The notes under the pieces were generated by a model, which was not told the origin of the DNA, searched no databases, and saw only the letters and a program-made list of their open reading frames with translations. From Nicotiana tabacum (taxonomy: Eukaryota > Streptophyta > Magnoliopsida > Solanales > Solanaceae): 64,000 bases of DNA. The translations under genes and the position numbers were made by a program. Below are positions 34,087 to 46,113 of the stretch, piece by piece; within the stretch, counting starts at the first letter, position 1, and each line of letters starts with the position of its first letter. Where the stretch lies: assembly GCF_000715075.1 (NCBI RefSeq), contig NC_134087.1, positions 108,291,161 through 108,355,160 of the forward strand. The letters run 5' to 3'.

Positions 34087-37000
34087 TGTAACGACTCGAC
34101 TGGTCGTTTTGACTATTTGCACTTCGCTCGGTAGTTTAAGGGCATGAATAGCTCCGTATGATATATTATGACTTGTATTAATCTCTGGTTTTGGTTTTCA
34201 GGTTGTTAGGAATCAATTTGGAAGAATGAATTTCATTATTGAAGCTTTAAGTTGGAATAGTTGACCAAGTTTGACTTTTTAGCATTTGAGCTCGGATTAG
34301 AGTTTTAATGGTTCCGTTAGGTCCGAATGGTATTTTTGGACTCGAGTGTATTCCCGTATTTGCAATTGGATATTTCTAGAAGGATTCGGCACTAATTAGC
34401 GAAAATTAGAAATTTGAAGGGTCGGAAAGTTCATAAGTTTGACTGGAAGTTGACCTCAAGGATATCTGACTCAGATTGTTTTTCTGAGAATTGGAATACA
34501 TTTGTTATGTTATTTGGGACTCGTGTGGAAAATTTGGGTTCATTCCGGGTTGATATGATATGTTTTGACGCGAATTTTGGAAGTTAAAAGCCCAAAGTTC
34601 AGTTAAGTTCGAATTGAGGAGTGATTCATCGTTTTGATGTTGTTAGGTGTGATTTGAGGCCTCGAGTAAGTCCATGCTATATTATGAGACTTGTTGGTAT
34701 GTTCGTACAGGGTCTCGAGGGGCTCGGGTGAATTTCAAATAGGTTTGGGTTGTGTTGAGCTTGGTTTTTTTATGTTTCGACGTCGTTTCTTCAAGCATAA
34801 ATGTACCACATTAAGAAAATGAGCTACAATTTTTGTTTTGATTAAAGCATTAGATCTGTATCGTAATTTTGGAATTATAGCAACTGGAATCATCAATTTC
34901 GACATCGTATGAGAAATTTATGGTCATTTTACTAAGAATTGGGTTGCCATATTTTTTGAGATTAATTACAAAATTGTCACTGAATTCGTATTTATAAATC
35001 TGCACTTTTTGTAAAGATTGAAATCAACATATTTTGGATGGAATTTCACATGGAATTCATTGTAGGCATCAAAAGTGAGTTTCAGAATCGTTTGGCATGA
35101 GAAACGAGGCAGAACAACTGGTGTAAGCATATAAATCAAGAGTTTGTTTATTTGGTCATATTTTGAGTTGGGGAGCTCGTATTTGGACGATTTTAAAAGT
35201 GATTTTCACCATAAGGATTGGGGTAAGTGTTCTCTACTCATTTTTGATTATATTTCATGAATCTATATTTGTTTTTGGTAATTAGTTGATGATTTCAAAA
35301 GTAAAATTGGGGGTTTTTGTCTGAAAATACATAAAGCGAATTTTTGAGTTTTGAACATCGATTCGGAGTCGAATTTGAGTGAAACTAGTATGGTTGGACT
35401 CATAAATTATTGGATTGTCATATTTATAAGTTTCGTTGATTTCCGAGGTGCGTGCTCTGGTTGGACTTTTTGGTTGATTTTAGGCTTTTTAGTAAAGATT
35501 TGACATTTATCAATTGGAATTGTTTCCTTAGGCTTTATTTGATGTATTTGAGTTTCTTTTGGCTAGTTTCGAGTAGTTCGGAGGTCGGTACGTGCGGGAT
35601 GGAATTTTTGGAGCGATGTTTGGCTTGCTCGGTAATGAATTTAGCTTGTTTGAGGTAAGTAACACTTCTAAATTTGGTGTTGAGGGTATGAAATCCCGAA
35701 TTACATATTATGTGTTTGGTGTTGAGGTGACGCACATGATGGGTGACAAGTGTGTGGGCGTGCACCGTGTGAATTTGGCTTAGTTATTTCTATGGTATGG
35801 TATAGTTACCTAACCTTATTTGTATCCATGAAATCTCTACATGCTAGAGTAATTGAGCCGTGATCCATGTTAGAAACCCTATCTAGGCTATATGCTTATC
35901 CTGTTGGGACCCACTGGGTCATTTCTGCTGTTGAGCTATCTGTTTATATTGAAATAACATACTCAGTCATACGCATTCATCTACATATCATATCTCAGTC
36001 TATGTTACCATTCATTGATACATCACATAATTATTTTTGGGTTGATGTTTCATGATATTGTGAGCCTGAAAGACTAGAGAGAGTGATGACTGAGTGAGGC
36101 CGAGGTCCTAATTGTGAGGATATTGATGGGATCGGATTGCAAGCCACAACAGTTATTCTTAATTCATGTTGTTATTGGTTTATTATAGCTCTTGGGCTGA
36201 AGGAGCCCCACCGGAGCCTGTACATATTCCCAGTGAGCGATGGTACCTACTGAGTGTGAGTGTCGAGTGCGAGTGCGAGTGTTGAGCTAGAGGGCCGAGT
36301 GACTAGGAGGATTGAGTGAATGCGGGGACTGAGTGGCTGCGAGGACTAAGTGATTGGGAGGACTGAGTGAATTGATATTCTTAGAGTATGCATATGGTTT
36401 TATCATTGAGTTGCATCACATTCTACATTCACACTTGACATACATGCATAAAGATGCATTTTCCTCATGATGTACAGTATCACGTCATTCATGACTTCTC
36501 ATACATATCGACATGTAGGCATAGAGATGTATTTTCCTCATGCCATTTGAAAATGAAACATTTACCTGTTGAAAGCTTTGGGAAAAATTACAGTTTTCAA
36601 ACTTGCTCATACTTTTGGCATTTTTGAAGAAAGATTTGGATTTACTGTTATACTTGAAAAGCATGCCTATTTTTCCGTAACTATGAATGATCCAAGCATC
36701 ATATCTCTGAGTTACTTCGTGTAGCATTTTTACTATATTGTTATACACTATTACTGGTTATTAGAGTTGGACTCTGACCCTTGTCCCAGCTCGTCACTAC
36801 TTTCAACCTAAGGTTAGGTTTGTTACTTATTGAGTACATGGAGTCCGTTGTACTCATACTACACTTATACACCTTGCGTGTAGACTTGGATGTTGACGTT
36901 GTTGTGTATGACGAGAGCTAGTATTGAAGATGTACCTGCATTCCGGTAATAGTTGCCTCTTTTTCATGGTAGCTCTAGACTTATGAAAAATTTGTTTATG

Positions 37001-37218
37001 TATAATTCAGATAGATGATGTATTTATCTTACACTCAAACTCTAAATCTTAGAAACTCATGATTTGTACTACCAGTCCTTGGAATATGTATAAGATTCAG
37101 ATATTTTCTTTTGTTTATTTTCCCATTAAATTTCATTGGAATTGGTTTATTGTCAATTGGCTTACCTAGCGGGTTGAGTTAGGTTCCATCACGACTAGTT
37201 GGATTTTTGGTCGTGACA
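34087..37218 (+). repeat. 5' LTR of element G (3.1 kb)
   Basis: It starts TGTAACGACTCG and ends GGTCGTGACA. It matches the 3' LTR over its whole length except for about 620 bases (36074-36693) missing from the 3' copy and about 45 bases missing here near 35040. The extra part holds a GAGTG-rich degenerate repeat (36245-36375). The frames at 35452-35783 recur in the partner LTR but have no recognisable domain. Confidence 0.9.
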
Positions 37219-37221
37219 AGT

Positions 37222-37235
37222 TGGTATCAGAGCTC
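37222..37235 (+). other. Primer binding site of element G
   Basis: TGGTATCAGAGCTC three bases after the LTR end, the initiator-methionine tRNA type site used by most plant gypsy and copia elements. Confidence 0.88.
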
Positions 37236-40200
37236 TAGTTTCATAGGTTCTACAAGTCATGAGAAGTATCTAGTAGAATCTTGCGGATCGGTATGATGAC
37301 GTACATACCTATCTTTGAGAGGCTATAGGGCATTTAGGATAATTTCCCATCTTTCCTTCCTTAACATGCAGAATTGATTCTGCTTGAAACATAAATCTTT
37401 GAAATCCTTCCATGCATTTATATGCACATGTGAATGCTTAGTATCAACTGTGCATCGATGGCTTGTGATTCCATGAATGAGGTGCTAGATGTGATTCTTG
37501 TGTGTTGATGATGGGCTAGTTTAGAGGACTTGAGGTCGAGGTTTGGTTGTAGTTTGAGCACGAGAATTTCAGTTGTATGAGCACGTGCTTTAGGACTTAT
37601 AAGTCCGGTAGTGTCCCTATTAGTGAAATTCATTGCTCGAAGAAAGGTTGGATGGCTCTATGATAAGGATGATGTGACTGCGGGATGTGTTCAGATAGAT
37701 TGAATCTGACGAGAAGAGTTTGCTTGAGATGTAAAAAGGACTACTGGGTGATTGATTTTCGTCTTGATGTGATGTATAGTCTCAAGTTATGAGTGTATTG
37801 GAGAATCTTTCATGTTGTTTAACTATGGAACGAATTAAGTTCTCATGCCTTGTTGATGAGTTCAAACTCATGAGGAATAAGTGATTCGTAGGAGTTTTGG
37901 TTGTGAAAAGGCGTAGAGAGATGTCAGTTTGAGGCTAAGTAGGCGAGCTATCACCTGCAGGGTGTCTAAAGTTGTGTGATCCCTATGTTGTTTCTGTGGA
38001 GGGTTTTCTCTTACCGGTGGGTTATATGTGTAGAACCTTGAGTTTCGATTGCTTGAGGAGGTTAGCTTGACTATCATGAGGATGAACGCGAGATTAGCAG
38101 ATGATTTGAGGTATTATATGGTTTGTGTTACATGACCTTATAAAGGATTTAGATAAATCTTACTGTGATATTATGGCAATAATAGAGAATGGGCATTGTG
38201 AGTTATCGGTGTTTTTATCTATGGCTTTGATCCAAGTGGGGGAGTCTGCTATCAACGAATTGATAGCATGGTTACGTGTTGTATTGGTTTCGGTCTGAGG
38301 CATACTTGTGGATCGGTTATGACTTGCAGAGGCTAGTTTTGGGGACGACTTAAGCAAGGAAATTTCTTGATGCATGGTGTATTATACTTTATGGGTAATA
38401 CATGAATCATGGAATGATTGAGGTGTTATTCATGAAGGATGTAGTACACATGGAGTAGGAATCTGCTCGGTTGTGTTAAGGCGGGGTTAATTCTGTTGGT
38501 GGTGTCGTGCTAATGGGGCACAAGTCGTGTGGGCCGTTTGGGGCGGTGCAATTGAGATTTGAGTAGAGTGGATGACTCTCGAAAAAGTTCTAATGGATTC
38601 AATATTTTTATGTAGCAATTGTGAATTTTTCCGTATTTGTATATGGCTAGGATCTGCCTTTTTCATTGGATTGTGTCGATACTTGTGGCATTTCTATATC
38701 AATATGGATTCTACATTTTAGCATCAGGAAGGTGAAGAAAACGGCTTTAGATTCACATAAGGTCTCTTCAGAGTGGGTGTCTTGGTTGTGATACTTTTGG
38801 GGTGCTTAAGCGGAATACAACGGTGTATGGACCTTAGGGCTATGTGGTTTTATTATAGGATCTTTTAGGGTAATTCTTGGTTAAGTATCATGGTATTATG
38901 GTGAGGAGTGTCAACTTGAGGGTAATTCGGAAGGAACTCGGAGAAATAGGGCGCAAGGTTGGATCAATAGGGTAATGGTATGGTCGATTCTTTTGGTTCT
39001 CATTATGTGGTGAGTCTCTACAGTTGTTTTGTAGCAGTAATCTTGGGTTTGGCGACTCGTGTGGCTTGGTTGAGTTAGAGAGATTCAGTTCTGACGTCTT
39101 GGTTGTGTGCAAATGGATTTCAAAGTGCTCTTGAGGATTTCTACCACGGTTAGAGGTGTATATTTCCTACCGGTATGAGGAACATGTTGCGTATTATGAT
39201 TTCTCCTAGATGAGATCAAATGTTAGGTTCCTGGCAAATTAAGTATGTAGTTTGCTTGTGACTCAGAGTTGATTATGATATTCTCGTACTTTTCATGTGA
39301 TGGCATAATAGATATGGCGTGTTATGTGGGATTGACATTTGCATACGCAAGGTCACGGGTCTGTTTCGAAGGGAATATCATAAATTCTTAGACAGTATGG
39401 ATGGTTTCTAAAGTTTAGATGAATGCTATAACTATTTGGTAATTCTTGGGAAGGGTACGCATTTCAGAAGGTGCACTATGTTCAGACTTACGGATGCTTT
39501 ATTGGTATTGCGGTACTCGCCTAGTTCATCGACTACTGATATTCATACTTTGCTATGTGGCACAGAAGAATTATAAAAGTATTCCTCGTGGGATGATCAT
39601 GTATGAGAGATGTGTTAGACATTCAGGCGGTGGAGTTGGGATCAAATATGGTGATTCATGTGTTATATGGACTTGGAGACTAGAAGTTCTCAAAAATAGA
39701 TCATTTCATGGTTGTGGAATGTGAAGATATGGCCAAAGCTAGCCAGGTGATAGTATGTGTTATGCTTAAGTCGTTGTGGACTTTCGGAGGGTTATGTATC
39801 TATTTATGGGTGACCAAAGTGGATTTGGGGTCCGTTGGCAGACCCAATGAGGATGTGTATTCTACACCAGATCAGATTGGTTGACTCTATACTACTGCTG
39901 TTGAGGGATGTGCCATTCTGTTAGAATTGCGCTTATTCATGTTCTGAGATGTTCTATGAGTTACCCTTCTATGCTACAAGGGGTTGGGATCTGTTGGTTA
40001 TAGGCACACATGGTGTGGTCCTATTTGGGCCTTATAGCGAAATTTGAGCGAGATGGATATTAAGGTGTTGATTGATTGATTACGTATTTGGTTATGTTCT
40101 TTCCGGACTGTGGCATTGTGTTATTCATTCCTCTGTGGTTATGGTATGCACCTTGGGTACTTGAGGTCGAATTGCGTGTGGTTGTTGATTTTGGGCATGG

Positions 40201-41057
40201 TGGCTTGAGTTATTCCACATGGACAATGTTTGGATGTGGTTACACATTGCAACAGAGTTATGTTGAGATATGATCCTTTGTGTCAGATTTGTGTGGCATG
40301 GTTCTACTATATGATGGACTCATGGCATTGCGGTTGTGGTGGTATTTGTTGAACATGCGGGACGATTCTCTCATTTAAGTCATTTTTTATTATTGAATAC
40401 ATTTGAATTGTTGTGTATTGGTGCACAGATTGCATGGTTTGTGGCTCTATGTAGTATTGGTGTGGCGTTTTAATAGAGTAGCTTGTATTTGATAAGAGGA
40501 AGTCGTCAGACCTAGAATGGGGGCTATCAGATTTGATTGCAATATATTTGAAAGAAAAATGTCGCTGATCGGCTTAGAAATTGGCTATAGTTCTTGTCGA
40601 TTGAGAGGAAGCTCCATGGCTTGTTGATCTGATGAGTGGCTAGGAGTTTGTGATGTTTCTTTCATCATCGGCAGTGTACGAAGGTTTGAGAATGAGGTTT
40701 TTTTTATATGAGGTTTATTGCCGGCATTAGGTTATTTTGAGCAGCTATTGTGATCGAATATTTTGCTACGAGTATGTGAGTCACGTGGTATGTCATGTGA
40801 TTATATCTTGGGTTATGGTTATGGCTTGATACAACGTGTTTAGACTCATACAGTGTGTGGAAGCGAGATTGGGGTCTTGCAGGAAATTCCAGGTGTTGGA
40901 AATTGGATTCTGTGGTTTACGAGCTAAGGTTGAAGTAATGATCTTTGGTTATGTTTTGTTGTCGGGCCTATATGGAATAGGGTGATGTTAAATCACCCTC
41001 GAATATGGGCATGGTAAGGTTACATGGTGGTTGATGGCTTTGGAACAACTCCTGGCA
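37236..41057 (+). other. Internal region of element G, no coding content
   Basis: About 3.8 kb, G/T-rich on the plus strand, with stop codons scattered in all frames and the longest frames under 95 codons, none with a recognisable motif. It is non-coding as far as can be seen. Confidence 0.7.
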
Positions 41058-41093
41058 CGTTCGAGGACGAACGTATGATTAAGTAGGGGAGGA
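41058..41093 (+). other. Palindrome and polypurine tract of element G
   Basis: CGTTCGAGGACGAACG (41058-41073) is followed by AAGTAGGGGAGGA (41081-41093), which abuts the LTR start TGTAACGACACG. Confidence 0.82.
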
Positions 41094-43677
41094 TGTAACG
41101 ACACGATCGGTCGTTTTGAGCATTTGCACTTCGCTCGGTAGTTTGAGGGCATGAGTAGCTCCGTATGATGTATTACGACTTGTGTGAATCGTTGGTTTTG
41201 GTTTTCATGTTGTTCGGAATCAATTTAGAAGAATGAATTTCATTGTTGAAGCTTCAAGTTGGAATAGTTGACCAAGTTTGATTTTTTAGCATTTGAGTTC
41301 GGATTGGAGTTTTGATGGTTCCGTTAGGTCCGAATGGTAATTTTTGTACTCAGACGTATGCCCGTATTTGCAATTGGATTTTTCTAGAAGGATTCGGCAC
41401 TAATTGGCGAAAGTGGGAAATTTGAAGGATTGGAAAGTTCATAAGTTTGATCGGAAGTTGACCTTGAGGATATTGGATTCGGATTGTGGTTCTGGGAATT
41501 GGAATAGCTTTATTATGTTATTTGGGACTTGTGTGAAAATTTTGGATTCATTCCGGGTTGATTTGATATGTTTCGACGCTAGTTTTGGAAGTTGAAAGCC
41601 CGAAGTTCAGTTAAGTTCGAATTGAGGTGCGATTTGTCATTTCAATGTTTTTAGGTGTGATTTGAGGCCTCAAGTAAGTCCATGTTATATTATGTGGCCT
41701 GTTGGTATGTTCCGACAGCGTCGCGGGGGGCTCGGGTGAGTTTCGGATAGGTTTGGGTTGTGTTGCGCTCAGTTTTTTTATATTTCGATGTCGTTTCTTC
41801 AAGTATAAATGGTACCAAATTAAGTAAATGAGCTCCAATTTTTGTTTTGATAGAAGCATAAGATCTGTATCGTAATTTTAGAATTATAGAAACTGAAATC
41901 ATCAAGTTTTGACATCGTATGAGGAATTTATGATCATTTTACTAAGAATTGGATTACCAGATTTTTTAGATTAATTACGAAATTACCATCGAATTCGTAT
42001 TTAAAAATCTACACTATTTACAAATATTGAAACTAACATATCTCCTTCATTATAAGATCAAATAGAGTGATTCAAAATCCTAACTTTACTGGAATTTCAT
42101 AAAGAACCCATTGGAGGCATCAAAAGTGAGTTTCAGAATCGTTTGCATGAGAAACGAGGCAGAACAACTGGGCGAAAGCATATAAATCAAGAGCTTGTTC
42201 ATTTGGTCATATTTTGAGTTGGGGAGCTCGGATTTGGAAGATTATTGAAGTGATTTTCACAACAAGGATTGGGGTAAGTGTTCTCTACTCATTTCTATTA
42301 TTATATTTCATGAATCTATCTTCATTTTTGGCAATTGGTTGATGATTCCAAAAGTGAAATTGGGGATTTTTGTCTAAGACTTCATAAAGCGAATATTTGA
42401 GTTTTTAACATCGATTCAGAGTCGAATTTGAGTGAAACTAGTATGGTTGGACTCGTAATTGAATGTGATATTGAATTTTATAAGTTTCGTCGAGTTCCGA
42501 GGTGTGGGCCCCGGGTTGGACATTTTGGTTGATTTTAGGCTTTTAAGTAAAAATTCGACCTTTATCAAATGGAATTGTTTCCTTAGGCTTTATTTGATGC
42601 ATTTGAGTTGTTTTTGGCTAGTTTCAAGCAGTTCAGAGGTCGGTATACATGGGATGACATTTTTGGAGCATCGTTTAGCTTGCTTGGTATTAAATTTGGC
42701 TTCTTCGAGGTAAGTAACACATCTAAACTTGGTGCTGAGGGTATGAAACCCCGAATTACGTATTATGTGTTTGGTGTTGAGGTGACGCACATGCTAGGTG
42801 ACGACTGTGTGGGCGTGCACCGTGTGAATTTGACTCAGTTATTTCTGTGGTACGGTGTAGTTACCTAATCTTATTTGTATCCATTAAATCTCTACGTGCT
42901 AAAGTAATTAAGTTGTGATCCATGTTAGAAACCCTATCTAGGCTATATGCTTATCCTGTTGGGACCTATTGGGGTCATTTCTACTATTGAGCTATCTGTT
43001 TATATTGAAATTACGTACTCAGTCATATGCATTCATCTACATATCATATCTCAGTCTCTGTTGCCATTTATTAATACATCATATCATTATTTTTGGGCTG
43101 ATCTTTCATGACATTGTGAGCCCGAGAGACTAAATGAGCTGAGCATCATATCTCTGAGTTACTTTGTGTACCAATTTTACTATATTGTTATGCATTGTTG
43201 CTAGTTATTAGAGTTTGAATCTAACCCTTGTTCCAGCTAGTTACTACTTTCAACCTAAGGTTATATAGGTTTGTTACTTATTGAGTACATGTAGTCGGTT
43301 GTACTCATACTACACTTCTGCACCTTGCTTCCAGACTTGGATGATGACGTTGTTGTGTATGATAGAAGCTAGTATTGACAACGTACCTGGGTTCCGGTAA
43401 TAATTGCCTCTTGTTCATGGTATCTCTTAACTTAGGAAAAATCTGTTTATGTATAATTCGGGCAGATGATGTATTTATGTTACACTAGCTTTGTAAACTC
43501 TAAATCTTAGAAGCTCATGATTTGTACTACCAGTCCTTGGAAAATGTATAAGATTCAGATGTTTTCTTTTATTTATTTGTCTCATTAAATTTCATTGGAA
43601 TTGGTTTATTGTCAATTGGTTTACCTAGCAGGTTGGGTTAGGTGTCATTACAACTAGTTGAATTTTGGGTCAGGATA
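41094..43677 (+). repeat. 3' LTR of element G (2.6 kb)
   Basis: It matches 34087-37218 from TGTAACGACACG to a mutated end GTCAGGATA in place of GTCGTGACA. It is shorter by about 620 bases because of one deletion near 43135. Confidence 0.9.
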
Positions 43678-44010
43678 ATAAAGGTCTTCATTGTAAATTG
43701 CATTACTATGTGTGATCTTATACCAATCCTACACTTTTAGTTACTATCGATTATTGTAATTTATCTTGGGTCCATAACAGCATTACTTATGTAAAATTAT
43801 ATGTATCAGGCAGCACTTGTTTTCTTGAACATGTATTAAATTGGGCCTTCCAAGTTCTAAAAAGAACTCAGGTGCAAGTTCTGTATATGCACCTATTGGA
43901 GTCTGAAGTTGTTGTTGTCCATCCTCGCTACAAGCTAGGCCTACTTTCTTTCAGGCCCAAACTAGAGTCCATTCTTTTCCTCTATTGCTTTATTAAGTTT
44001 ACCTAGCGTA
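43678..44010 (+). repeat. LTR of element D, segment 3
   Basis: It continues the sequence of 34086 after removal of G. It has no gene and ends abruptly at about 44010, where Del integrase sequence begins in mid-domain, so a deletion or later break joins the two. Confidence 0.5.
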
Positions 44011-45047
44011 AGTTCGATTCGATATGGGTGATTGTTGATAGGATTACCAAGTCAACCCATTTTCTGCCCCGTCAGAACTACATATTCCTCAGAGGATTAT
44101 GTGGGCTTTATATTAAGGAGATAGTATGACTGCATGGTGTCCCTGTATCTATTATCTCGGATAGAGGAGCTCAATTTACAACTAACTTCTAGAGGTCCTT
44201 CCAAAAAGGATTGGGGACTGAAGTAAGTCTTAGTACATTATTTCATCCTCAGATAGACGGACAGGCTGAGCGTACTATTCAAACACTGGAGAATATGTTA
44301 TAAGCTTATGTAATAGACTTCAAAGGTAGTTGGGATGATCATCTGCCACTTATTGAGTTTGCATATAATAATAATTACCATTCCAGTATTCAGATGGCTA
44401 CATACGAAACTCTTTATGGACGGAAGTGTAGGTCGCCTATAGGGTGGTTTGATGTTGGGGAAACTGCGTTAGCAGGACCAGAATTGGTACAGCAGACAAT
44501 CGAGAGAATTAAGCTTATATAGTAAAGGCTATTGGCAGCTCAAAGCCATCAGATGGCTTATGCGAATAATCAACGACGAGACTCGAAATTTCAGGTGGAC
44601 GACTGGGTATTCCAAAAAGGTATCACCAATGAAAGATGTCATGAGGTTTAGAAAGAAAGGAAAACTTAGCCCTCGGTACATGGGACCATAGAGGATCATA
44701 CGCAAAGTAAGCCAGGTAACATATAAGTTAGACTTGTGTCTTCGGACTTGGAGTCTGTACATCCAGTCTTTCATGTATCTATGCTCCGTAAATGTATCGG
44801 AGATCCTTCCTGAATTATGTTAGTTGACGACATATAGGTCACAAAGCAGCCATCATATGAAGAAACTCCCATTGCTATATTAGACAGACAGATTCGGAGA
44901 TCGTGAACTAAAGACATAGCTTCGGTGAATGTACTTTGAAGAAACAATAATATGGAAGATGTGACTTAGGAGGCCGAGGGAGACATGAAGTCTAGATATT
45001 CTTACTTATTTCCTCCTCAAGACAAGGGTCCGACTGAGACGTCATAA
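44011..45047 (+). pseudogene. Del integrase and chromodomain, heavily decayed (element H)
   Basis: It starts inside the integrase core at KFDSIWVIVDRITKSTHFLP. The second catalytic Asp is in SIISDRGAQF and the Glu in DGQAERTIQ, with the family spacing between them. Then come DWVF, PVFHVSMLRKCIGDPS and the chromodomain blocks YEETPIAILDRQIRRS and NNNMEDVT. It aligns along its length with B's integrase (7195-8215). More than ten stops and at least two frameshifts interrupt it (for example the TGA in IKEIV and TAA after ENML). The part upstream of the core is missing, replaced by D's LTR. Confidence 0.88.
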
Positions 45048-45230
45048 CTTTAAGGTACGTGTATGGATTCTAGTGTTAATTACTGTCATTGGTCATGTGA
45101 GGCCATTGTTGTTATTGATGGTCGTGGTCCTAGGTGGCGCTAAATTATTAAGTTTCTATAGGAAGAGTTGGTTTCAGTGTTGTTACCAAGGGCGACTCTT
45201 CCTAGGTTATATATATCTCGGAAGGTTAAA

Positions 45231-45264
45231 CATTCGAGGACGAATGTTTCTAAGGGGGGAAGGA
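45231..45264 (+). other. Palindrome and polypurine tract of element H
   Basis: CATTCGAGGACGAATG (45231-45246) is followed by TAAGGGGGGAAGGA (45251-45264), which abuts the LTR start TGTCATATCTCGCG. Confidence 0.82.
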
Positions 45265-45864
45265 TGTCATATCTCGCGTTTTTCGTACGTTAAAATTTCA
45301 TTTTCAATTAACCGACGTAGACTCCGGAGTGAGATCATATTGACGTTAATGTACTTACTCTATTTATAACACGCGATAAATAAGTGTTATGAAGGATAAA
45401 GGGATACGCGGATTAGAGAAAACGAGTTTCGCTGAAAGTGGCCCATTTGGAATAAAATATGGGTCGAGCAATAATACCCAATAATTATGAACTAGTACAA
45501 TGCAAGGTACCATATGACCATGGTAGTATAATATATAAAGTATATATGAAGTATTTTAAAAATAAATAGAATTTTAAGTAATTTGGGGCAATTTTTAAAT
45601 TATGCGGGTAATTGATTAATTATCGGGTAACGGGATATTACCGAATTACCTAATAAGTTGATAAAAATTAAATATCCCGCCCCACCCCACGTGGAAACTA
45701 GCCACATTATCAAAAAATCACTAAGTCATTCCTTGATTAGGTGTCAAATGGATACAAATCCCTTTCATCCTTTTCAAGACTCTGGATATTCAAGTCTTTC
45801 CTATTTCATTTTCATTTTGAAGTTAAGAACAGAATGGTGCCTTTGCTTTCTAAATTTCAAAATA

Positions 45865-46113
45865 CCAAATTCAAGAGTTTTTCTCAAATGGTCAACACTT
45901 GAACAATTCCAAGCAATTCTTAGTTCATGTGGTAAAAGAAGATGAAACGTTGACTTCAATTTCAAAGTTATATAGGGTGCCTAATTATGAAATTACTGCT
46001 GCGAATAAGGAAATTATTGATGTTGACCTTGCCTCTGAGGGGCAACTTCTCAACATCCCTTCTTATATCACAACTTGCTCGCAAACGGCTTTGAGACAGA
46101 ACGTTGCTTTCTG
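45865..46113 (+). pseudogene. LysM-domain gene fragment inside a Del LTR
   Basis: A plus-strand frame open from about 45865 to the TGA at 46111-46113 has no ATG in phase near its start. It reads KQFLVHVVKEDETLTSISKL, YRVPNYEITAANKEI and VDLASEGQLLNIPS. This is a complete LysM module (about 45 residues): the hydrophobic start, the D/ETLTSIS helix, the Y-x-V turn, the ANKEI-type second helix and the closing LxIP strand. LysM domains bind N-acetylglucosamine polymers; this form resembles plant proteins with a single LysM of uncertain role more than receptor kinases. Only one domain is present, with no signal peptide or kinase. It looks like an exon or cDNA piece captured by the element. Domain recognition is confident; the donor gene is unknown. 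Confidence 0.75.

Larger units (their letters stand above)
34087..43677 (+). mobile_element. Element G: non-autonomous Del-type element without coding sequence
   Basis: The flanking duplication ATAAA lies at 34082-34086 and 43678-43682. The LTRs are 34087-37218 and 41094-43677, with a primer site TGGTATCAGAGC at 37222 and a polypurine tract at 41081-41093. The 3.9 kb internal region has no gag, protease, RT or integrase motif in any frame. LTR ends, primer site and the palindrome before the polypurine tract all match Del elements, so it is probably mobilised by their proteins. This is the arrangement known as a large retrotransposon derivative. Confidence 0.85.
20111..44010 (+). mobile_element. 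Element D: Tat/Ogre-type 3' end, LTR split by C and G
   Basis: It consists of a 3' untranslated tail (20111-20940), a polypurine tract (20941-20953) and an LTR in three pieces: 20954-22554, 31688-34086 and 43678-44010. Element C (22555-31687) and element G (34087-43677) interrupt it, each with a matching 5-base duplication, so the pieces join exactly. The joined LTR is about 4.3 kb and is cut off at about 44010 by Del pol sequence, so its right end is missing. The polypurine tract is identical to T's. Confidence 0.7.

Noticed and set aside
35452..35783. Frames in G's LTR that recur at 42459-42868
   Set aside because: Recurrence is due to the LTR pair; the two copies differ by frame-breaking changes and no domain is seen.
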